Shown one piece after another: positions 23,306-35,239 of a stretch of DNA of 64,000 nt. Made by a program: the position numbers and the translations under genes. The notes below the pieces were generated by a model. The model saw nothing but the letters and a program-made list of their open reading frames with translations. It was not told where the DNA came from and did not search any database. Origin of the DNA: Muraenolepis orangiensis (lineage: Eukaryota > Chordata > Actinopteri > Gadiformes > Muraenolepididae); the NCBI GenBank assembly GCA_027704905.1, contig CM051005.1, forward strand, positions 7,540,626-7,604,625, read 5' to 3'. How positions within the stretch are numbered: position 1 is the stretch's first letter; the number at the start of each line of letters is the position of its first letter.

Positions 23306-24283
23306 AGATTAACTGCGAATTACAGGCGAATCGTTCACTTCTGGATACAAGCACCAAAATTGGCACACATACTCCTTAGGTAGTGCTCTTTTGATAAAAC
23401 CCGTTAGCCACTTAAAAATTCAAGATGGCGGCCATTTTTCAAGATGGTCGCCATTGAATATACACTAATAATGCATTTCTGAATAAAATCACCAAATATG
23501 TCCTATTTGAGTAATCTTGGTGTCAAATCATACATTTTTCACTATGCAGAATCTGAATCTGGACCCATGGACACTCACTGGCTTCCTTGTACCATATATC
23601 AGCCCCAGAATCCTAATATTCTGCTAAATTAGGGGATCATGCTATGTTATAAGTCTATTATGTGTAGCATCTTCCTGTACAAGACTTCCAAAGTTGACAT
23701 GACACCACAATGCGGTGTGTGTGTGTGTGTGTGCGCATGGGGAGGGGGTGGAGGGGCGGTTGAGAGACTTTCATCGGAAGGTAGAGAGGTAGTAGCTCAA
23801 TAGAGCGGATGTCAACGCACAGCCAGGGCACACTGGTGGCACCGCTGCTGTGAAACTCAGCATGGGGTTCAGTATCAGCTAAATAATTTGTTTGTTATAA
23901 CAAAATTACTTTAGTGTCCCAAATGCTGTCTAATAAGCCCCACATCAGTTAGCTATTGTAGATTACATGCAGTTTAATATAGATATAGTTAGACAGTCGC
24001 GCCTGAATCGACAGGGTGTGCCAGCGCGGGAGAGCCAAACCAAGGGTAAGGGGGCCATGCAGGACTTGTTCATGGACTTACCCGGATCACACGGGACTTA
24101 AATGATACTGGATGAACGATCGGGCTAGGTGTAGGTCATATAGTTTTATTTCCGAACCTAGTCGTATCCCATACCTTATTGTGTACGATAGTGCATTGCA
24201 CAAGGTGGTAAAAGGATAACCGCTCGGCCTTGATTAACTCAATACAGCTTTATGCTGTTATACATTGATTACGAGTCACCAAG
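23306..24283. other. No gene recognised; upstream region of the repeated family
   Basis: It contains tandem-like aagatggcggccattttt / aagatggtcgccatt and a short (GT)n at 23714-23733. I see nothing else. Confidence 0.4.
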
Positions 24284-26430
24284 ATGGCAAATACAGATCC
24301 AGGACCGTCTAAATTCCATACTGACTGGAGCAAGTGTTGTCTTTGCCAGAAGAAGAAGGCCCCATCCTCTGAACTCCGACAAGTCATGACGATCTCAATA
24401 AGAGAGTTTCTGAATGTGCCCAAACTTTGAATGACGGAAAACTGCTTCCAAGACTCAGCGGTGGAGATGCTATTGCACAGGAGTTCCAATAACATGTTGC
24501 ATGCTTGGCAGACCTGTACAAAAGAGAGAGGTCGTACCTCCGGGCCACCAAGAGACTGGAACAGGAATGTGCCCCCGAAGAGGATGCCCACCCACAGGCA
24601 TTCTCAGAGCTAGTTACATATCTAGTGGAGACCACCAGATCTGGTGAGGGTCCTGCAGTCTTCCGTCTTGCAGACATAGTTTGCCTGTATGGCGAGCGCG
24701 TGGAACAGCTGGGTGTTGATGCACCTGCTGTCAACTCCACAAGACTGAAGGAAAAACTGCTGTCAGAAATACCTGAGCTGGAAGCTCACAAGCAGGGAAG
24801 GGATGTTATTCTGGCTTTTCAGAAAGATGTGGGTGTTGTCTTGTCAGAAGCCTCTGACTATTATAGGGAAGCTATTATCCTTGGCAAAGCAGCTAACTTC
24901 TTGCGAAAACATATGCTGGACCACAAGTCCACATTTGATGGAACCTTCCATGAGGGGTGTATCGAGGAGGCCATTCCACCCACTCTTCTTCAGTTTGTGG
25001 CCATGCTGGAACACGGAGCAGACATCAAATCTCAAATGAGGTTTGGAGCATCAAAGACTGATCAAGCAATTGCTCAGCTGCTTCAGTACAACTGCTATGC
25101 GAAATACAAAGAAGGAGCTGCAACTCAGAGACTCCAAAGACAGAGAGACCCCATTCCCTGTTTACATGGGGATGTCCATCTACGCAAAGACCAGAAAAAG
25201 GAAGTTGGTGGAAATGCTTAGCGAGCATGGCATCTGCATTTCATATGACAGGGTGCTAGAGATATCCGCACAGCTGGGAGATGCAACAGTTAGCAAATAC
25301 GTGGAGGATGGGGTGGTCTGTCCACCAGTTCTGCGAAAAGGGCTGTTCACCACCTCAGCCATGGACAACATAGACCACAATCCCACTGTGTTCACCTCCT
25401 CAGCCATGGACAACATAGACCAAAATCCCACTGTGTTCACCTCCTCAGCCATGGACAACATAGACCACAATCCCACTGTGTTCACCTCCTCAGCCATGGA
25501 CAACATAGACCACCATCCCACTGTGTTCACCTCCTCAGCCATGGACAACATAGACCACCATCCCACTGTGTTCACCTCCTCAGCCATGGACAACATAGAC
25601 CACAATCCCACTGTGTTCACCTCCTCAGCCATGGACAACATAGACCACAATCCCACTGTGTTCACCTCCTCAGCCATGGACAACATAGACCACAATCCCA
25701 CTGAGTTCACCTCCTCAGCCATGGACAACATAGACCACCATCCCACTGTGTTCACCTCCTCAGCCATGAACAACATAGACCACAATCCCACTGTGTTCAC
25801 CTCCTCAGCCATGGACAACATAGACCACAATCCCACTGTGTTCACCACCTCAGCCATGGACAACATAGACCACAATCCCACTGTGTTCACCTCCTCAGCC
25901 ATGGACAACATAGACCACCATCCCACTGTGTTCACCTCCTCAGCCATGAACAACATAGACCACAATCCCACTGTGTTCACCTCCTCAGCCATGGACAACA
26001 TAGACCACAATCCCACTGTGTTCACCTCCTCAGCCATGGACAACATAGACCACCATCCCACTGTGTTCACCTCCTCAGCCATGGACAACATAGACCACCA
26101 TCCCACTGTGTTCACCTCCTCAGCCATGGACAACATAGACCACCATCCCACTGTGTTCACCTCCTCAGCCATGGACAACATAGACCACAATCCCACTGTG
26201 TTCACCTCCTCAGCCATGGACAACATAGACCACCATCCCACTGTGTTCACCTCCTCAGCCATGGACAACATAGACCACAATCCCACTGTGTTCACCTCCT
26301 CAGCCATGAACAACATAGACCACCATCCCACTGTGTTCACCTCCTCAGCCATGGACAACATAGACCACCATCCCACTGTGTTCACCTCCTCAGCCATGGA
26401 CAACATAGACCACAATCCCACTGTGTCCCC
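24284..26430 (+). pseudogene. N-terminal half of a dispersed fish family, with expanded repeat
   Basis: It starts MANTDPGPSKFHTDWSKCCL and continues through ECAQTLNDGKLLPRLSGGDA, a stop at about 24473, then LADLYKRERSYLRATKRLEQ, FSELVTYLVETTRSGEGPA, LEAHKQGRDVILAFQKDVGV and GASKTDQAIAQLLQYNCYAK. A frameshift near 25130-25170 leads to VYMGMSIYAKTRKRKLVEML and SEHGICISYDRVLEISAQLG, then VVCPPVLRKGLF and TTSAMDNIDHNPT. That last motif, single in the family as I know it, is repeated 24 times here. The normal continuation (C-terminal half) is absent; a copy of it is at 3736-4480. Biochemical role unknown. Confidence 0.65.
25346..26425. repeat. 24 x 45-bp in-frame tandem array
   Basis: Twenty-four consecutive units of exactly 45 bp (1080 bp, no indels) each encode FTSSAMDNIDHNPTV or a near variant (HHP, QNP, MNN, PTE, TTS). 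Variation is confined to a few positions. Both strands stay open across it. The array stops sharply at tcccccacatgc, where LINE 3'UTR sequence begins. Confidence 0.95.
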
Positions 26431-26435
26431 CACAT

Positions 26436-26560
26436 GCAATTTATAAAATGCAATATATCGGCACAGAAAAAGAGCAATATGTATATATAAATCAATGTAA
26501 TAAAATATACATTGTTATATGCTATATGCCCTTGTTCAGCAGCCTGATGGTGTTGTGCCC
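26436..26560 (-). mobile_element. L2 LINE 3'UTR fragment
   Basis: It matches 27350-27475 nearly base for base (gcaatttataaaatgcaa, agagcaatatgtatatataa, acattgttatatgctata). It interrupts the coding fragment at 24284-26430. Confidence 0.8.
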
Positions 26561-26936
26561 CCCCCATGCTCTAATCCATCCCAGGTGTTGCCCATCATAA
26601 TCAGGCCTACGCTGCCGAGGACCGACGTCGGGCGCTTGGTTATTGAGAACCACAATCACGAGAGAATGCGTGTTCCAGCTCCGACCACGTCGCGCCAAGT
26701 AACCAGTCCAGCCCTAAATAGTTTGTGTTTTTGAAGTTGGAGATATTTTCAGTAAAGACATTTTTTCCATTGTTTTGAGTGTCCGTGTCTCTCTACTTCT
26801 GGGTTCTTTGGCACATTTGGCTCGTCGGTCTCGTTGGGGCGTAACAGAATAACCAAGCCAAAAATGAGCCGGGACACCGGCTGGGGCGCGGGACACCGTC
26901 CGAGTTACGCAAGATAGTAATGGAACAAGCCATCGA
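26561..26936. other. Unassigned; possibly an LTR remnant
   Basis: Phrases such as ttttgagtgtccgtgtctct and tttggctcgtcggtctcg look like the 3' end of an LTR and leader, but no paired end or coding region confirms it. Confidence 0.25.
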
Positions 26937-27190
26937 CATCTCATCCTGACTAGCACGCAGGCTCGCTTCCCTCGCTTCTTCCTGCGACGCTACGCTTGCG
27001 TGTAATCGTGCCCAAGATGGTCGGCGATAACCCAGCTGTGACTTTGGGCAGGACGTCCAAGTCGAAATAATGAAAAAACTATGGTAGGCGGCAAGCGACT
27101 GTCGATCTGATCTCCAGAAGTGTGCAAAAGTTATAAATGAATGTGCTGCTAACTTCCTGAACAAAGATAGGCGCGATAAAAAGAATAAAT
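26937..27190 (-). mobile_element. L2 LINE 5' leader, second copy
   Basis: Reverse complement of 7030-7260 (gcacacttctggagatcaga, cgcaagcgtagcgtcgcagg). It lies immediately beyond the 3' tail of the next L2 on the same strand, so two copies sit head to tail. Confidence 0.75.
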
Positions 27191-27194
27191 AACA

Positions 27195-29664
27195 AATCAA
27201 GTCGAGTCAAGTTTATTGTAAGTATAAAGCAGTGATGTGAAAATCTTGTGTGCAAGACGACAGACAGCAGTTATAAAATAAGAAAAAAAATCGATAAAAA
27301 TAGAATAAAAATAGAATAAAGTTAAAAATTTAAATAAAAAATAAAAAATTAAAATGCAATTTATAAAATGCAAAATATCAGCACAGAAAAGAGCAATATG
27401 TATATATAAATCAATGTCATAAAATATACATTGTTATATGCTATACGCCCTTGTTCAGCAGCCTGATGGCCTGACTGTGGAAGCTATCTCTAAGCCTATT
27501 TGTACGGCACTTGATACTGCGGTATCGCCTGCCTGACGGTAACAGTGAGTACAGTTCGTGGCTGGGGTGGGCAATGTCTTTTATGATTCGTTTGGCCTTG
27601 GCCACGCACCACTGATTGTAAATATCCGGGAGGGGAGCTCACCTCCAATGATATACTGGGCCGTCCGCACCACCCTTTGAAGCGCTCTGCGCTCGAGTGC
27701 AGTGCAGTTCCCGTACCAGGCGGTGATACACCCTGTAAGAACACTCTCGATGGTGCCGTTATAGAATGTTCTCAGGATGCGGGGGCCCATGCTGAATTTC
27801 TTCAGACGCCTGAGGAAATACAGGCGTTGTTGGGCCCTTTTCACCACGTGTGTGGTGTGCGTGGACCATGTGAGGCCCTCGGAGATGTGCACGCCGAGGA
27901 ACTTGAAGCTGCTGACCCTCTCTACTGCAACACCGTCGATGGAGATAGGGCTGTGCTCTCCCCTCTGCCTCCTGAAGTCCACGATCAGCTCCTTGGTCTT
28001 CTTGACGTTGAGGGCGAGGTAGGTCTCCTGGCACCACTGCTCCAGCGATCCGACCTCCTCCCTGTAGGCTGTCTCGTCGTCGCCGGCGATCAGGCCCATC
28101 ACTGTCGTGTCGTCAGCAAACTTGACGATGACGTTGGAGCTGTGCATAGCCATGCAGTCGTGGGTGTAGAGGGAGTAGAGGAGAGGGCTCAGCACGCATC
28201 CCTGGGGGGCCCCCGTGTTGAGGGTCAGTGGCTCTGATGTGGTGCTGCCCATCCTCACCACCTGGCGGCGGTCCGACAGGAGGTCCAGTATCCAGCTGCA
28301 CGTGGATGGGGGTACGCCTAGACCTCTCAGCTTGGTGTCGAGCTTGGCAGGAACTATTGTGTTGAACGCTGAGCTGTAGTCCACAAACAGCATTCGCACA
28401 TAACAGTTCTTTCCCTCCAGGTGGGAAAGGGCAGTGTGGAGGGCCATGGCAATTGCGTCGTCCGTGGATCTATTTTGACGATATGCAAATTGCCATGGGT
28501 CAAGCGTGGCAGGTAACACAAAGCAAATAAAGTCCTTGACCAACCTCTCAAAGCATTTGCTATCGATCGAGGTGAGGGTTACAGGTCTATAGTCATTCAG
28601 GCATGTTACCTTGGGTTGTTTAGGGACAGGCACGATGGTGGACATCTTGAAGACCGCGGGGACAACAGCCTTGGACAGGGAGAGGTTGAAGATGTCTGCA
28701 ATGACTCCTGCCAACTGGTCTGCGCATGCTCTGAGGACGCGGCCCGGGATGTCGTCGGGGCCTGCCGCCTTACGGATGTTCAGCCGCTTGAAGGTGCGGC
28801 GCACATCCGCCTCCGAGATGCGCAGCTGGCTGGTCTCCCCAGTCGGTGCTGGCTTTACGTCGAACCGGGCAAAAAAAGTATTTAGCTCTCCTGGGAGGGA
28901 GGTAGAGGAGTTCTCTACACAACTGGTTCTCCCTCTGAAGTTCGTTATCGTCTGCAGTCCCTGCCACATAGTTTATGATGACTCCCTGCAGTCCCTGCAG
29001 TCCCCTCCCTCTCGCATCGTGGTTCTTGAATTTATCTTCCACTCGGTCCCTATACTCCCGCTTGGCAGTGACGATGGTCTTACGGAGGTCGTAACGGGCT
29101 CTCGTATATTCCTCCGTATTCCCGGAGCCAAAGGCGGCGTTACGCGCATGTAGGGCAGCACGAACATCGCCGTTAATCCGCGGTTTCTGGTTGGGATATA
29201 TCCGAACCGACTTGGTCGGAACAACGTCATCTATGCACTTCTTGATGAACCCGGTGACCGACGACGCGTACTCGTTGATGTTATTGTCCGAGGCAGCGTG
29301 ATCAAAACAATCCTGCAGCATAGAGTCAGATTGGTCCGACCAGCATTGGACCTCCCTCACAGCGATGGGTTGCTGCTTCAGTCTCTGCCTATAAGAGGGG
29401 AGTAGCTGGATAGAGCGGTGGTCTGATTTGCCGAACGGTGGGCGGAGGAGGGCCTTGTAGCCATCACGGAAGAGAGTGTAGCAGTGGTCAAGGATCCGCT
29501 CGCCCCGTGTGTTGCTCGTTATGTGTTGGTAGAACTTCGGGAGAACCTTCTTCAGGTTCGCCTTGTTGAAGTCCCCCGCCACGATGAGAGCAGCCTCGGG
29601 GTGTGTCGACTCCTGTTCGCTGATAGCCCCATACAGTCATAGGAGAATACAGTCTCCCCATACA
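27195..29664 (-). mobile_element. L2-group LINE with long intact RT frame
   Basis: Minus strand. The C-terminal part of the endonuclease is at 28770-29582 (AALIVAGDFNKANLKKVLPK, GKSDHRSIQLLPSYRQRL). Reverse transcriptase is at 27581-28969, 462 residues: RKAAGPDDIPGRVLRA, RPVTLTSIDSKCFERLVKDF, FVDYSSAFNTIVPAKLDTKL, NTGAPQGCVLSPLLYSLYTH and an intact VKFADDTTVMG. A frame break near 28970-29000 coincides with a cagtccctg triplication. The tail is (CAAGT)n-like at 27199-27215. The 5' half of the endonuclease is missing; a hAT element sits at that edge. It cannot move on its own, but it is much less decayed than the copy at 7030-9940. Confidence 0.9.
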
Positions 29665-29672
29665 GTCTAGGA

Positions 29673-30993
29673 CAGGGATATTCAACTGGCGGCCCGCGGG
29701 CCAAATCCGGCCCGCGGGGAGCTTTCTCGTGGCCCCTGGAACACAATCCATATTGTGTAAATGTAAAAAAAAATAAAAAAAAAATATTAATTTTTTTTTT
29801 TTTAAATCATTTAAATAAATGTCAATATATGTTCGCTATTTTGTTATCCGAATTAAATGTGTCCAAATTATTTCTCCCTCAATAGTTCTTAAAAGGCAAT
29901 CTTGCATTGGACTGATCAGCGTGTAATTATCGTGACATCGTGTCAATCTCGTTACTCTCATTACTGATCCAAAATGAGCTGATGATGATTTTGTATTTAT
30001 TTTACCATCACACGCCAATCCTAGACCTTTATGTTTAATATGTCAAATAACTGTTTCAGTCTGCAAGGTTGCTAATGTGAGGCGCCACTATGAGACCAAG
30101 CATGCTGCTAACTTCAATGCTGCTTACCCGCCTGGTAGCACAGCTAGACGTGGTAAAATAGAAATACTTAAATCTTCTTACACTGCATCAACCACTATTC
30201 TTACAACTGCTTATACAGCCCAGGAAAAGGCCACTGCTGCTTCTCTACGAGTGATCGCTTTAGCCAAAAAGAGAAAGACATTCACTGACGCTGAAGTTGT
30301 GTAGGAGGAGTGTACTCTGACACATTGGGAAGTCGAAGAGTAGAGGTACTGTTTGAGGACTGTTTTTCAGCATTAATTGCCGATCTCAAATCTACAGAGT
30401 ACATCGCTGTCGATGAATCGACTGATGCAACAGATACGGCACAGCTCTCGCTGTTTGTGAGGTACTTCGATGGTGACGTTTTTAAAGAGGAGTTGTTATG
30501 CCTTTTACCACTGATAACCAGCACTACAGGTGAAGTGATTTTCGCTGCAGTTTGGAGTTTTTTTGAAGAGAAGGGTTTGGATCTAGGTAAGATCAACCTT
30601 CTCGTTACCGATGGCTGCCCGTCCATGATTGGGAAAGAAAGGGGCTTTGCATCTCGCTTATGTGCAGAGCATCCCACAGTGAACACACTGCATTGCATCA
30701 TACATCAATCAGTTCTGTGTGCGAAATTGTCAGGGGAGTTGAAAGAAGCAATGGAGACTGTCATAAAAATTGTGAATCATATTCGCTCGACGTCAGGTCT
30801 GCAGCACCGACTACTACTACTACTACTACTACAATAATAATAATAACAATAACAATAATCATTATTATTATTGCATGGTTGGTTGTACAATAACAATGGC
30901 ATTTGTTCATTTTCGTTGTCACAGTCTTGTGGCCCTCGCCTTCAAGACATTTTACAATTGTGGCCCCCTTCCTAATCTAGTTGAATACCCCTG
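29673..30993 (+). mobile_element. hAT transposon, internally deleted (1321 bp)
   Basis: The 8-bp target duplication GTCTAGGA lies at 29665-29672 and 30994-31001. The ends are cagggatattcaact and agttgaatacccctg. The subterminal left sequence is rich in ggcccgcggg. Coding remnants are a BED-finger piece (RRHYETKHAANFNAAYP, about 30080), then after a stop a transposase core at 30310-30837: VDESTDATDTAQLSLF (first catalytic D), VTDGCPSMIGKERGF, HCIIHQSVLCAKL. The C-terminal dimerisation domain is missing and replaced by (act)n/(aat)n repeats. Non-autonomous. Confidence 0.9.
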
Positions 30994-31001
30994 GTCTAGG
31001 A

Positions 31002-32091
31002 GAACCTAGACAAAAGATACAAGATATTTTATTGGCCAATTGACAGCAACAGGTACATTGGAATGCTTACTCCCCATTCCATCCCGCAGTATACATCTCC
31101 AAAACAATACCATACAAATAAAAATAATATATATACAATACAAATAAACAAAATAGAACAGCAAAGTGACCGTTCAATTATATGTACATGTGTTGAATGT
31201 ACATATATATATATATTTTGTCTTTAAAAGCATTTAAAGTGCCAGTAGTGCTGCAGCATCATGAATACAGTGCAGTAACTGTAATGAGTCCAGCAAAGTA
31301 TGTAAGTGTAATGTTAATGACAATGTTATGAAAGTGGCAGCACTCCTAGCAGTTCAGTAGGCGCACTGCCTGTAGATAAAAACTATCCTTAAACCTGGTA
31401 GTCCTTGTACGAATGCTGCACAACCGGTGACCAGACGGTAGGGTGGAGAAGAGATGGTGGCCAGGGTGGTTGCAGTCCTTTATGATGGACGTGCGTGGTC
31501 AAGGCCAAATGCATCATAAAAGACATTGCCCACCCCAGCAACAAACTGTACTCACTTTTACCGTCCGGCAGGCGATACCGCAGTATCAAGTGCCGTACAA
31601 ATAGACTCCGAGATAGCTTCCACAGTCAGGCCATCAGGAAATCGGAAATATTTCATCGGAAATCTGTAGGCCAAGGAAACAGAAGCAGCTGACGACTTCT
31701 GATGGTGGAGTGGGTGCCCCGGTGGCTCCTGAAGTCCACGATGAGCTCCTTAGTCTTGCTGACATTCAGTGCGAGGCCTCACACCATCGCATCAGCTGGA
31801 CTACCTCATCTCTGGACTCTGTTTCATCGCCCTCGCTTATCAGTTGATGACTGTGGTATTGTCTGCAAACTTGATAATCTGATTATTGCTGTGTGTGGTA
31901 GTACAGTCATGTGTGTACAGCGAGTACAGCCGGGGACTGAGGCAGCAGCCTTGTGGTGCTCCAGTGTTGAGGACCAGAGTGGATGAGATGTTTTTCCCAA
32001 TCTTCACCACTTGAGGCCTGCCTGTCAGGAAGTCCATAATCCACTTACAGATGGGGTTGCCCAGACCTAGGTCCCTCAGTTTCGACCCAGA
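31002..32091 (-). mobile_element. L2-group LINE 3' part
   Basis: The minus strand has SKLRDLGLGNPICKWIMDFL, RPQVVKIGKNISSTLVLNTG, APQGCCLSPRLYSLYTHDCT, then pieces of the C-terminus and a 3'UTR ending caattggccaataaaatatc at about 31030. Same family as 5045-6746. The block 31490-31650 is a patch of the other L2 family (AKCIIKDIAHPSNKLYSLL), so the element is a mosaic. Confidence 0.75.
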
Positions 32092-33703
32092 GTTCTGAGG
32101 TTTCGGCTGAAACTGATGAGATTCACATACCATATTGTACATGTGCCCGGTAAGCGCTTGATAACGGCAGACACATTGTCAAGAGCTCCTGTCAAACACA
32201 CATTCACACAAGAGGAATTGGACAGAGAGACAGAAGTCAAAGTGTTCGTGGATGCAGTTGTACAAAGCCTCCCAGCCACAGAAGCCAGGCTGAGGAGCAT
32301 ACAGGAGAAACATAGTGTTGACCCTGTCTGTGCAAAGCTCATCAGATACTGTAAGACAGGTTGGCCTGAGAAGCATGACCTCCCACCGGAGTTGGGGGCA
32401 TACTGGCCAGAAAGAGAGAACCTCACACTGGCCGGTGAGCTACTGCTGCGTGGTCAGAGGATCGTGATTCCCCAATGCATCAGACAGGAAGTGCTCAATG
32501 ACCTGCACACTGGACATCAAGGAGAAGTGCAGAGCAAGAGCACGCCAGTCAGTCTGGTGGCCCGGACTGTCAGTACACATCAATCAGCTGGTGGAAAAGT
32601 GTGACACATGTTCACAACACAGGGCAGAACGCAGAGAGCCCTTGGTCCCCACACCAGTGCAAGAAAAGCCCAGCAGCGGGTCGCTACAGACTTGTTCTTC
32701 TGGGAGAAAAATACTTATATTGTGATTGTGGACTTTTTCTCACGCTACATAGAGGTTGCCCACCTTAAAATAGCTTCAGCTGAGACAGTTGTGGCTGCGC
32801 TGAAGGACGTATTCAGCCGTAACGGGACCCCGCAGACCGCGGTTTCGGACAATGGGCCCCAATTCAGTGGGTCACCCTTCCAGAACTTTGCTATTGAGTA
32901 TGGTTTCACCCATGTGACCGGATACCTGAGAGGCTGAGCGGGCCGTGGCTACAGTGAAAGGCCTGTGGAAAGGAGGGGGCGACAAGGCAAAGGCGCTGAT
33001 GGTGTACCGCGCCACGCCCCTGGAGAGCGGTTATTCCCCTGCACAACTCCTCATGGGGAGACAGATTCGCTCCAACATACCACAACTCCCAAAGACTCTA
33101 CTCCCTCGCTGGCCAAACATCAGAGAATTCAGGAAATCTGAGATGCAGGCAAAGGAGGATCAACAACGTCGCTACAACCTGCGTCACGGAGCCCGTCCCT
33201 TACCCACGCTGCAGTGTGGCCAAAAGGTGTGGCTCCCCAAAGAGAACAGAGGAGGGACTGTCATACAGCAGGCGACAACGCCCAGGTCATACATCGTAGA
33301 GACGGACGAAGGACAGTTGAGGAGAAACCGCGCTCACTTGCGCACTCTTCAGCAACCTGCTCCACAGACGACAACACCTGAGGTACCTGAGACCACTGTG
33401 GAACAAGGTAACACAGAGACACACACATACCAACCAGCTCAGAGTGCCAGTGACATTAACAGACATTCTGATAACACCAAAGCACCCTATGTGACCTCCT
33501 CTGGCAGAGGGTCACCACCTCCAGTTAGACTGGATATGTGAGAGACTGGGGTGGGTTACTGACTGTTCATGAAATGAGTATTGTGTTGTTTTTGAGAATG
33601 TGAATTGTTTTCTGAAAAAAATTAATAAAAAAATTAAAAAGGAGAGAAAAAAGATGTTTTGTTGTCAAGGGTCTGGGAGATGTTTCTTACTAAAAGGGGA
33701 AGG
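32092..33703 (+). mobile_element. Ty3/gypsy pol remnant (RNase H end and integrase)
   Basis: In order: MRFTYHIVHVPGKRLITADT (RNase H/tether end); the zinc-binding part of integrase (HTGHQGE, then SVWWPGLSVHINQLVEKCDT); catalytic core ATDLFFWEKNTYIVIVDFFS and VSDNGPQFSGSPFQNFAIEY; a deletion with stop at about 32936; then VATVKGLWKGGGDKAKALMV, YRATPLESGYSPAQLLMGRQ and a tail to the stop at 33541. Frames change near 32530, 32610 and 32940. A polypurine tract (taaaaggggaagg) at 33691-33703 precedes the LTR. Inactive. Confidence 0.85.
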
Positions 33704-34292
33704 TGTTCTGTAAGGCAGGGGTTCCCAACCGCCGGGCCGCGGACCGGTACCGGGCCGTGGAGGTGTTACTGCCGGGCCGCGAAACAGCTGTGTGTTTATC
33801 ATCAGTATAGGTGAACGGCGGGCGGTATAATCTATATATAGAGATTATATCTATAGTATAATCTATATATATAGATTAGATAGCGGTATAATCTATATAT
33901 ATAGATTAAATATATATCGGCGGCATAACGAGAGACTTTCAGTTGCACGCGCTATTAAAGAGTCTACGCGCTAGTGATGTGTCGGTCGCGACACATCCTG
34001 CTTCCGGAGCCGGAAACTCTTTCTTCCGGTAGTTACCCCAGATACGTGACAAACTGTGGCCGCCTCCTCTCCTCTGTTATTGTAATGTACCGGCTGCTCA
34101 ACGTCTAAACAAAGACAGCCCTACCTCAGTTTACACCATTACCCAAAGACAAACTCCTCCGCAAGTCTTGTGTGAGGCTGATAAGGAGGATGAAGGTCCC
34201 TCGTTTCATGTTCTCAGGGGTAGCACGTATGTCTGTTTGCACTTTGACAAGGACAGCATATACGGCTCGAAAAGTGGGCGGAATAGGCTAAT

Positions 34293-34475
34293 AATGTCGG
34301 GTATGTGTGCGATTAAAAGCACTGGTCCTGACCCCCACACACACTCCATCTCTCATCCGAATAGAGCCACATAATGTCAGGTATGTGTGTGATTAAAAGC
34401 ACTGGTCCTGACCCCCACACACCATCTCTCATCCGAATAGAGCCACATATTGTCGGGTATGTGTGTGATTTAAAG
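34293..34475. repeat. About 79-bp tandem repeat, 2.4 copies
   Basis: Units start near gtcgggtatgtgtgcgatta and contain aaagcactggtcctgacccc and cgaatagagccacata. Copies begin near 34294, 34375 and 34452. Confidence 0.8.
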
Positions 34476-34805
34476 CACTGGTCCCAAGTAGGGCTGGGCG
34501 ATACGGACCAAAACCCGGTATTTTTTGGCTGCATCGCGATATACGATATATATCGATATATACATATCTGTCTATTGGTATTTTATACAAATTCGGTTTT
34601 AACTCAATGCCACAAGCACTTTTATTTTAAGACAACTCATATTCACAAGAATAACAGGCATTCCCTTTTAGAAAATATACAGCTGCACACTACATATTAA
34701 CACGTAAATGAAAAGGTACATTGAAATGATCAAAATCCATCAAGTAAATCGCCTATATTATATACATAGGCATACCTCTGCTTCTACACAAAATCACCTT
34801 CATTA

Positions 34806-34965
34806 TTCAAGATGACTATTTATCCGGAGGGAAATTAAGGTGCAACAGTTGAGACAAGGGGAATAAATGCACACAAAGTATACTAATACCTAAAAACTAA
34901 ATAACAACAAAATAAACTAGTATAAACAAAATATAACTAAATGAAATCTAAATGTATGTGTTATA
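34806..34965 (-). mobile_element. LINE 3'UTR fragment
   Basis: It matches the 3'UTR at 21085-21290 (gaggg/aaattaaggtgcaacagttg, gaataaatgcacacaaa, ataaactagtataaacaaaa). Confidence 0.75.
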
Positions 34966-35027
34966 TGGCGATATATCCAGATAGAGCCACAAGACACAAT
35001 GTCGGGGAATTGCATGATTCGGATTTA

Positions 35028-35235
35028 GACTTCTTCACTGTAGAGTGTTCATTCACTAGTTGAACCACATCATCTTGACCGACTTTTGGAAGGTTGTGCA
35101 GCGATGTTGTCCAGCGATAACTGTCCTCCATGGTGAATGCCAAGCTGAATGCATTAACCGGAACTTGGGATACACTGCTTCAGCGATTTTTAACGGGTAC
35201 TTCCGGCGTTCTAATTTAACGTGATATAGGCCTAA
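35028..35235 (-). pseudogene. Duplicate of the YqaJ-like first exon and its upstream region
   Basis: A start codon at 35131 leads MEDSYRWTTSLHNLPKVGQD and DVVQLVNEHSTVKKSK, then the frame leaves the homology. The 100 bp upstream also match the region in front of the fuller exon at 36921-37080, so promoter plus part of exon 1 was copied about 1.95 kb away in the same orientation. Confidence 0.7.
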
Positions 35236-35239
35236 CAGG

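Noticed and set aside
25346..26425. CRISPR array or minisatellite with spacers
   Set aside because: Units are contiguous with no unique spacers, and the genome is eukaryotic.
25180..26439. Minus-strand open frame of 419 codons across the 45-bp array
   Set aside because: It is an antisense by-product of a 45-bp unit that lacks stops on both strands; the plus-strand frame matches a known family motif.
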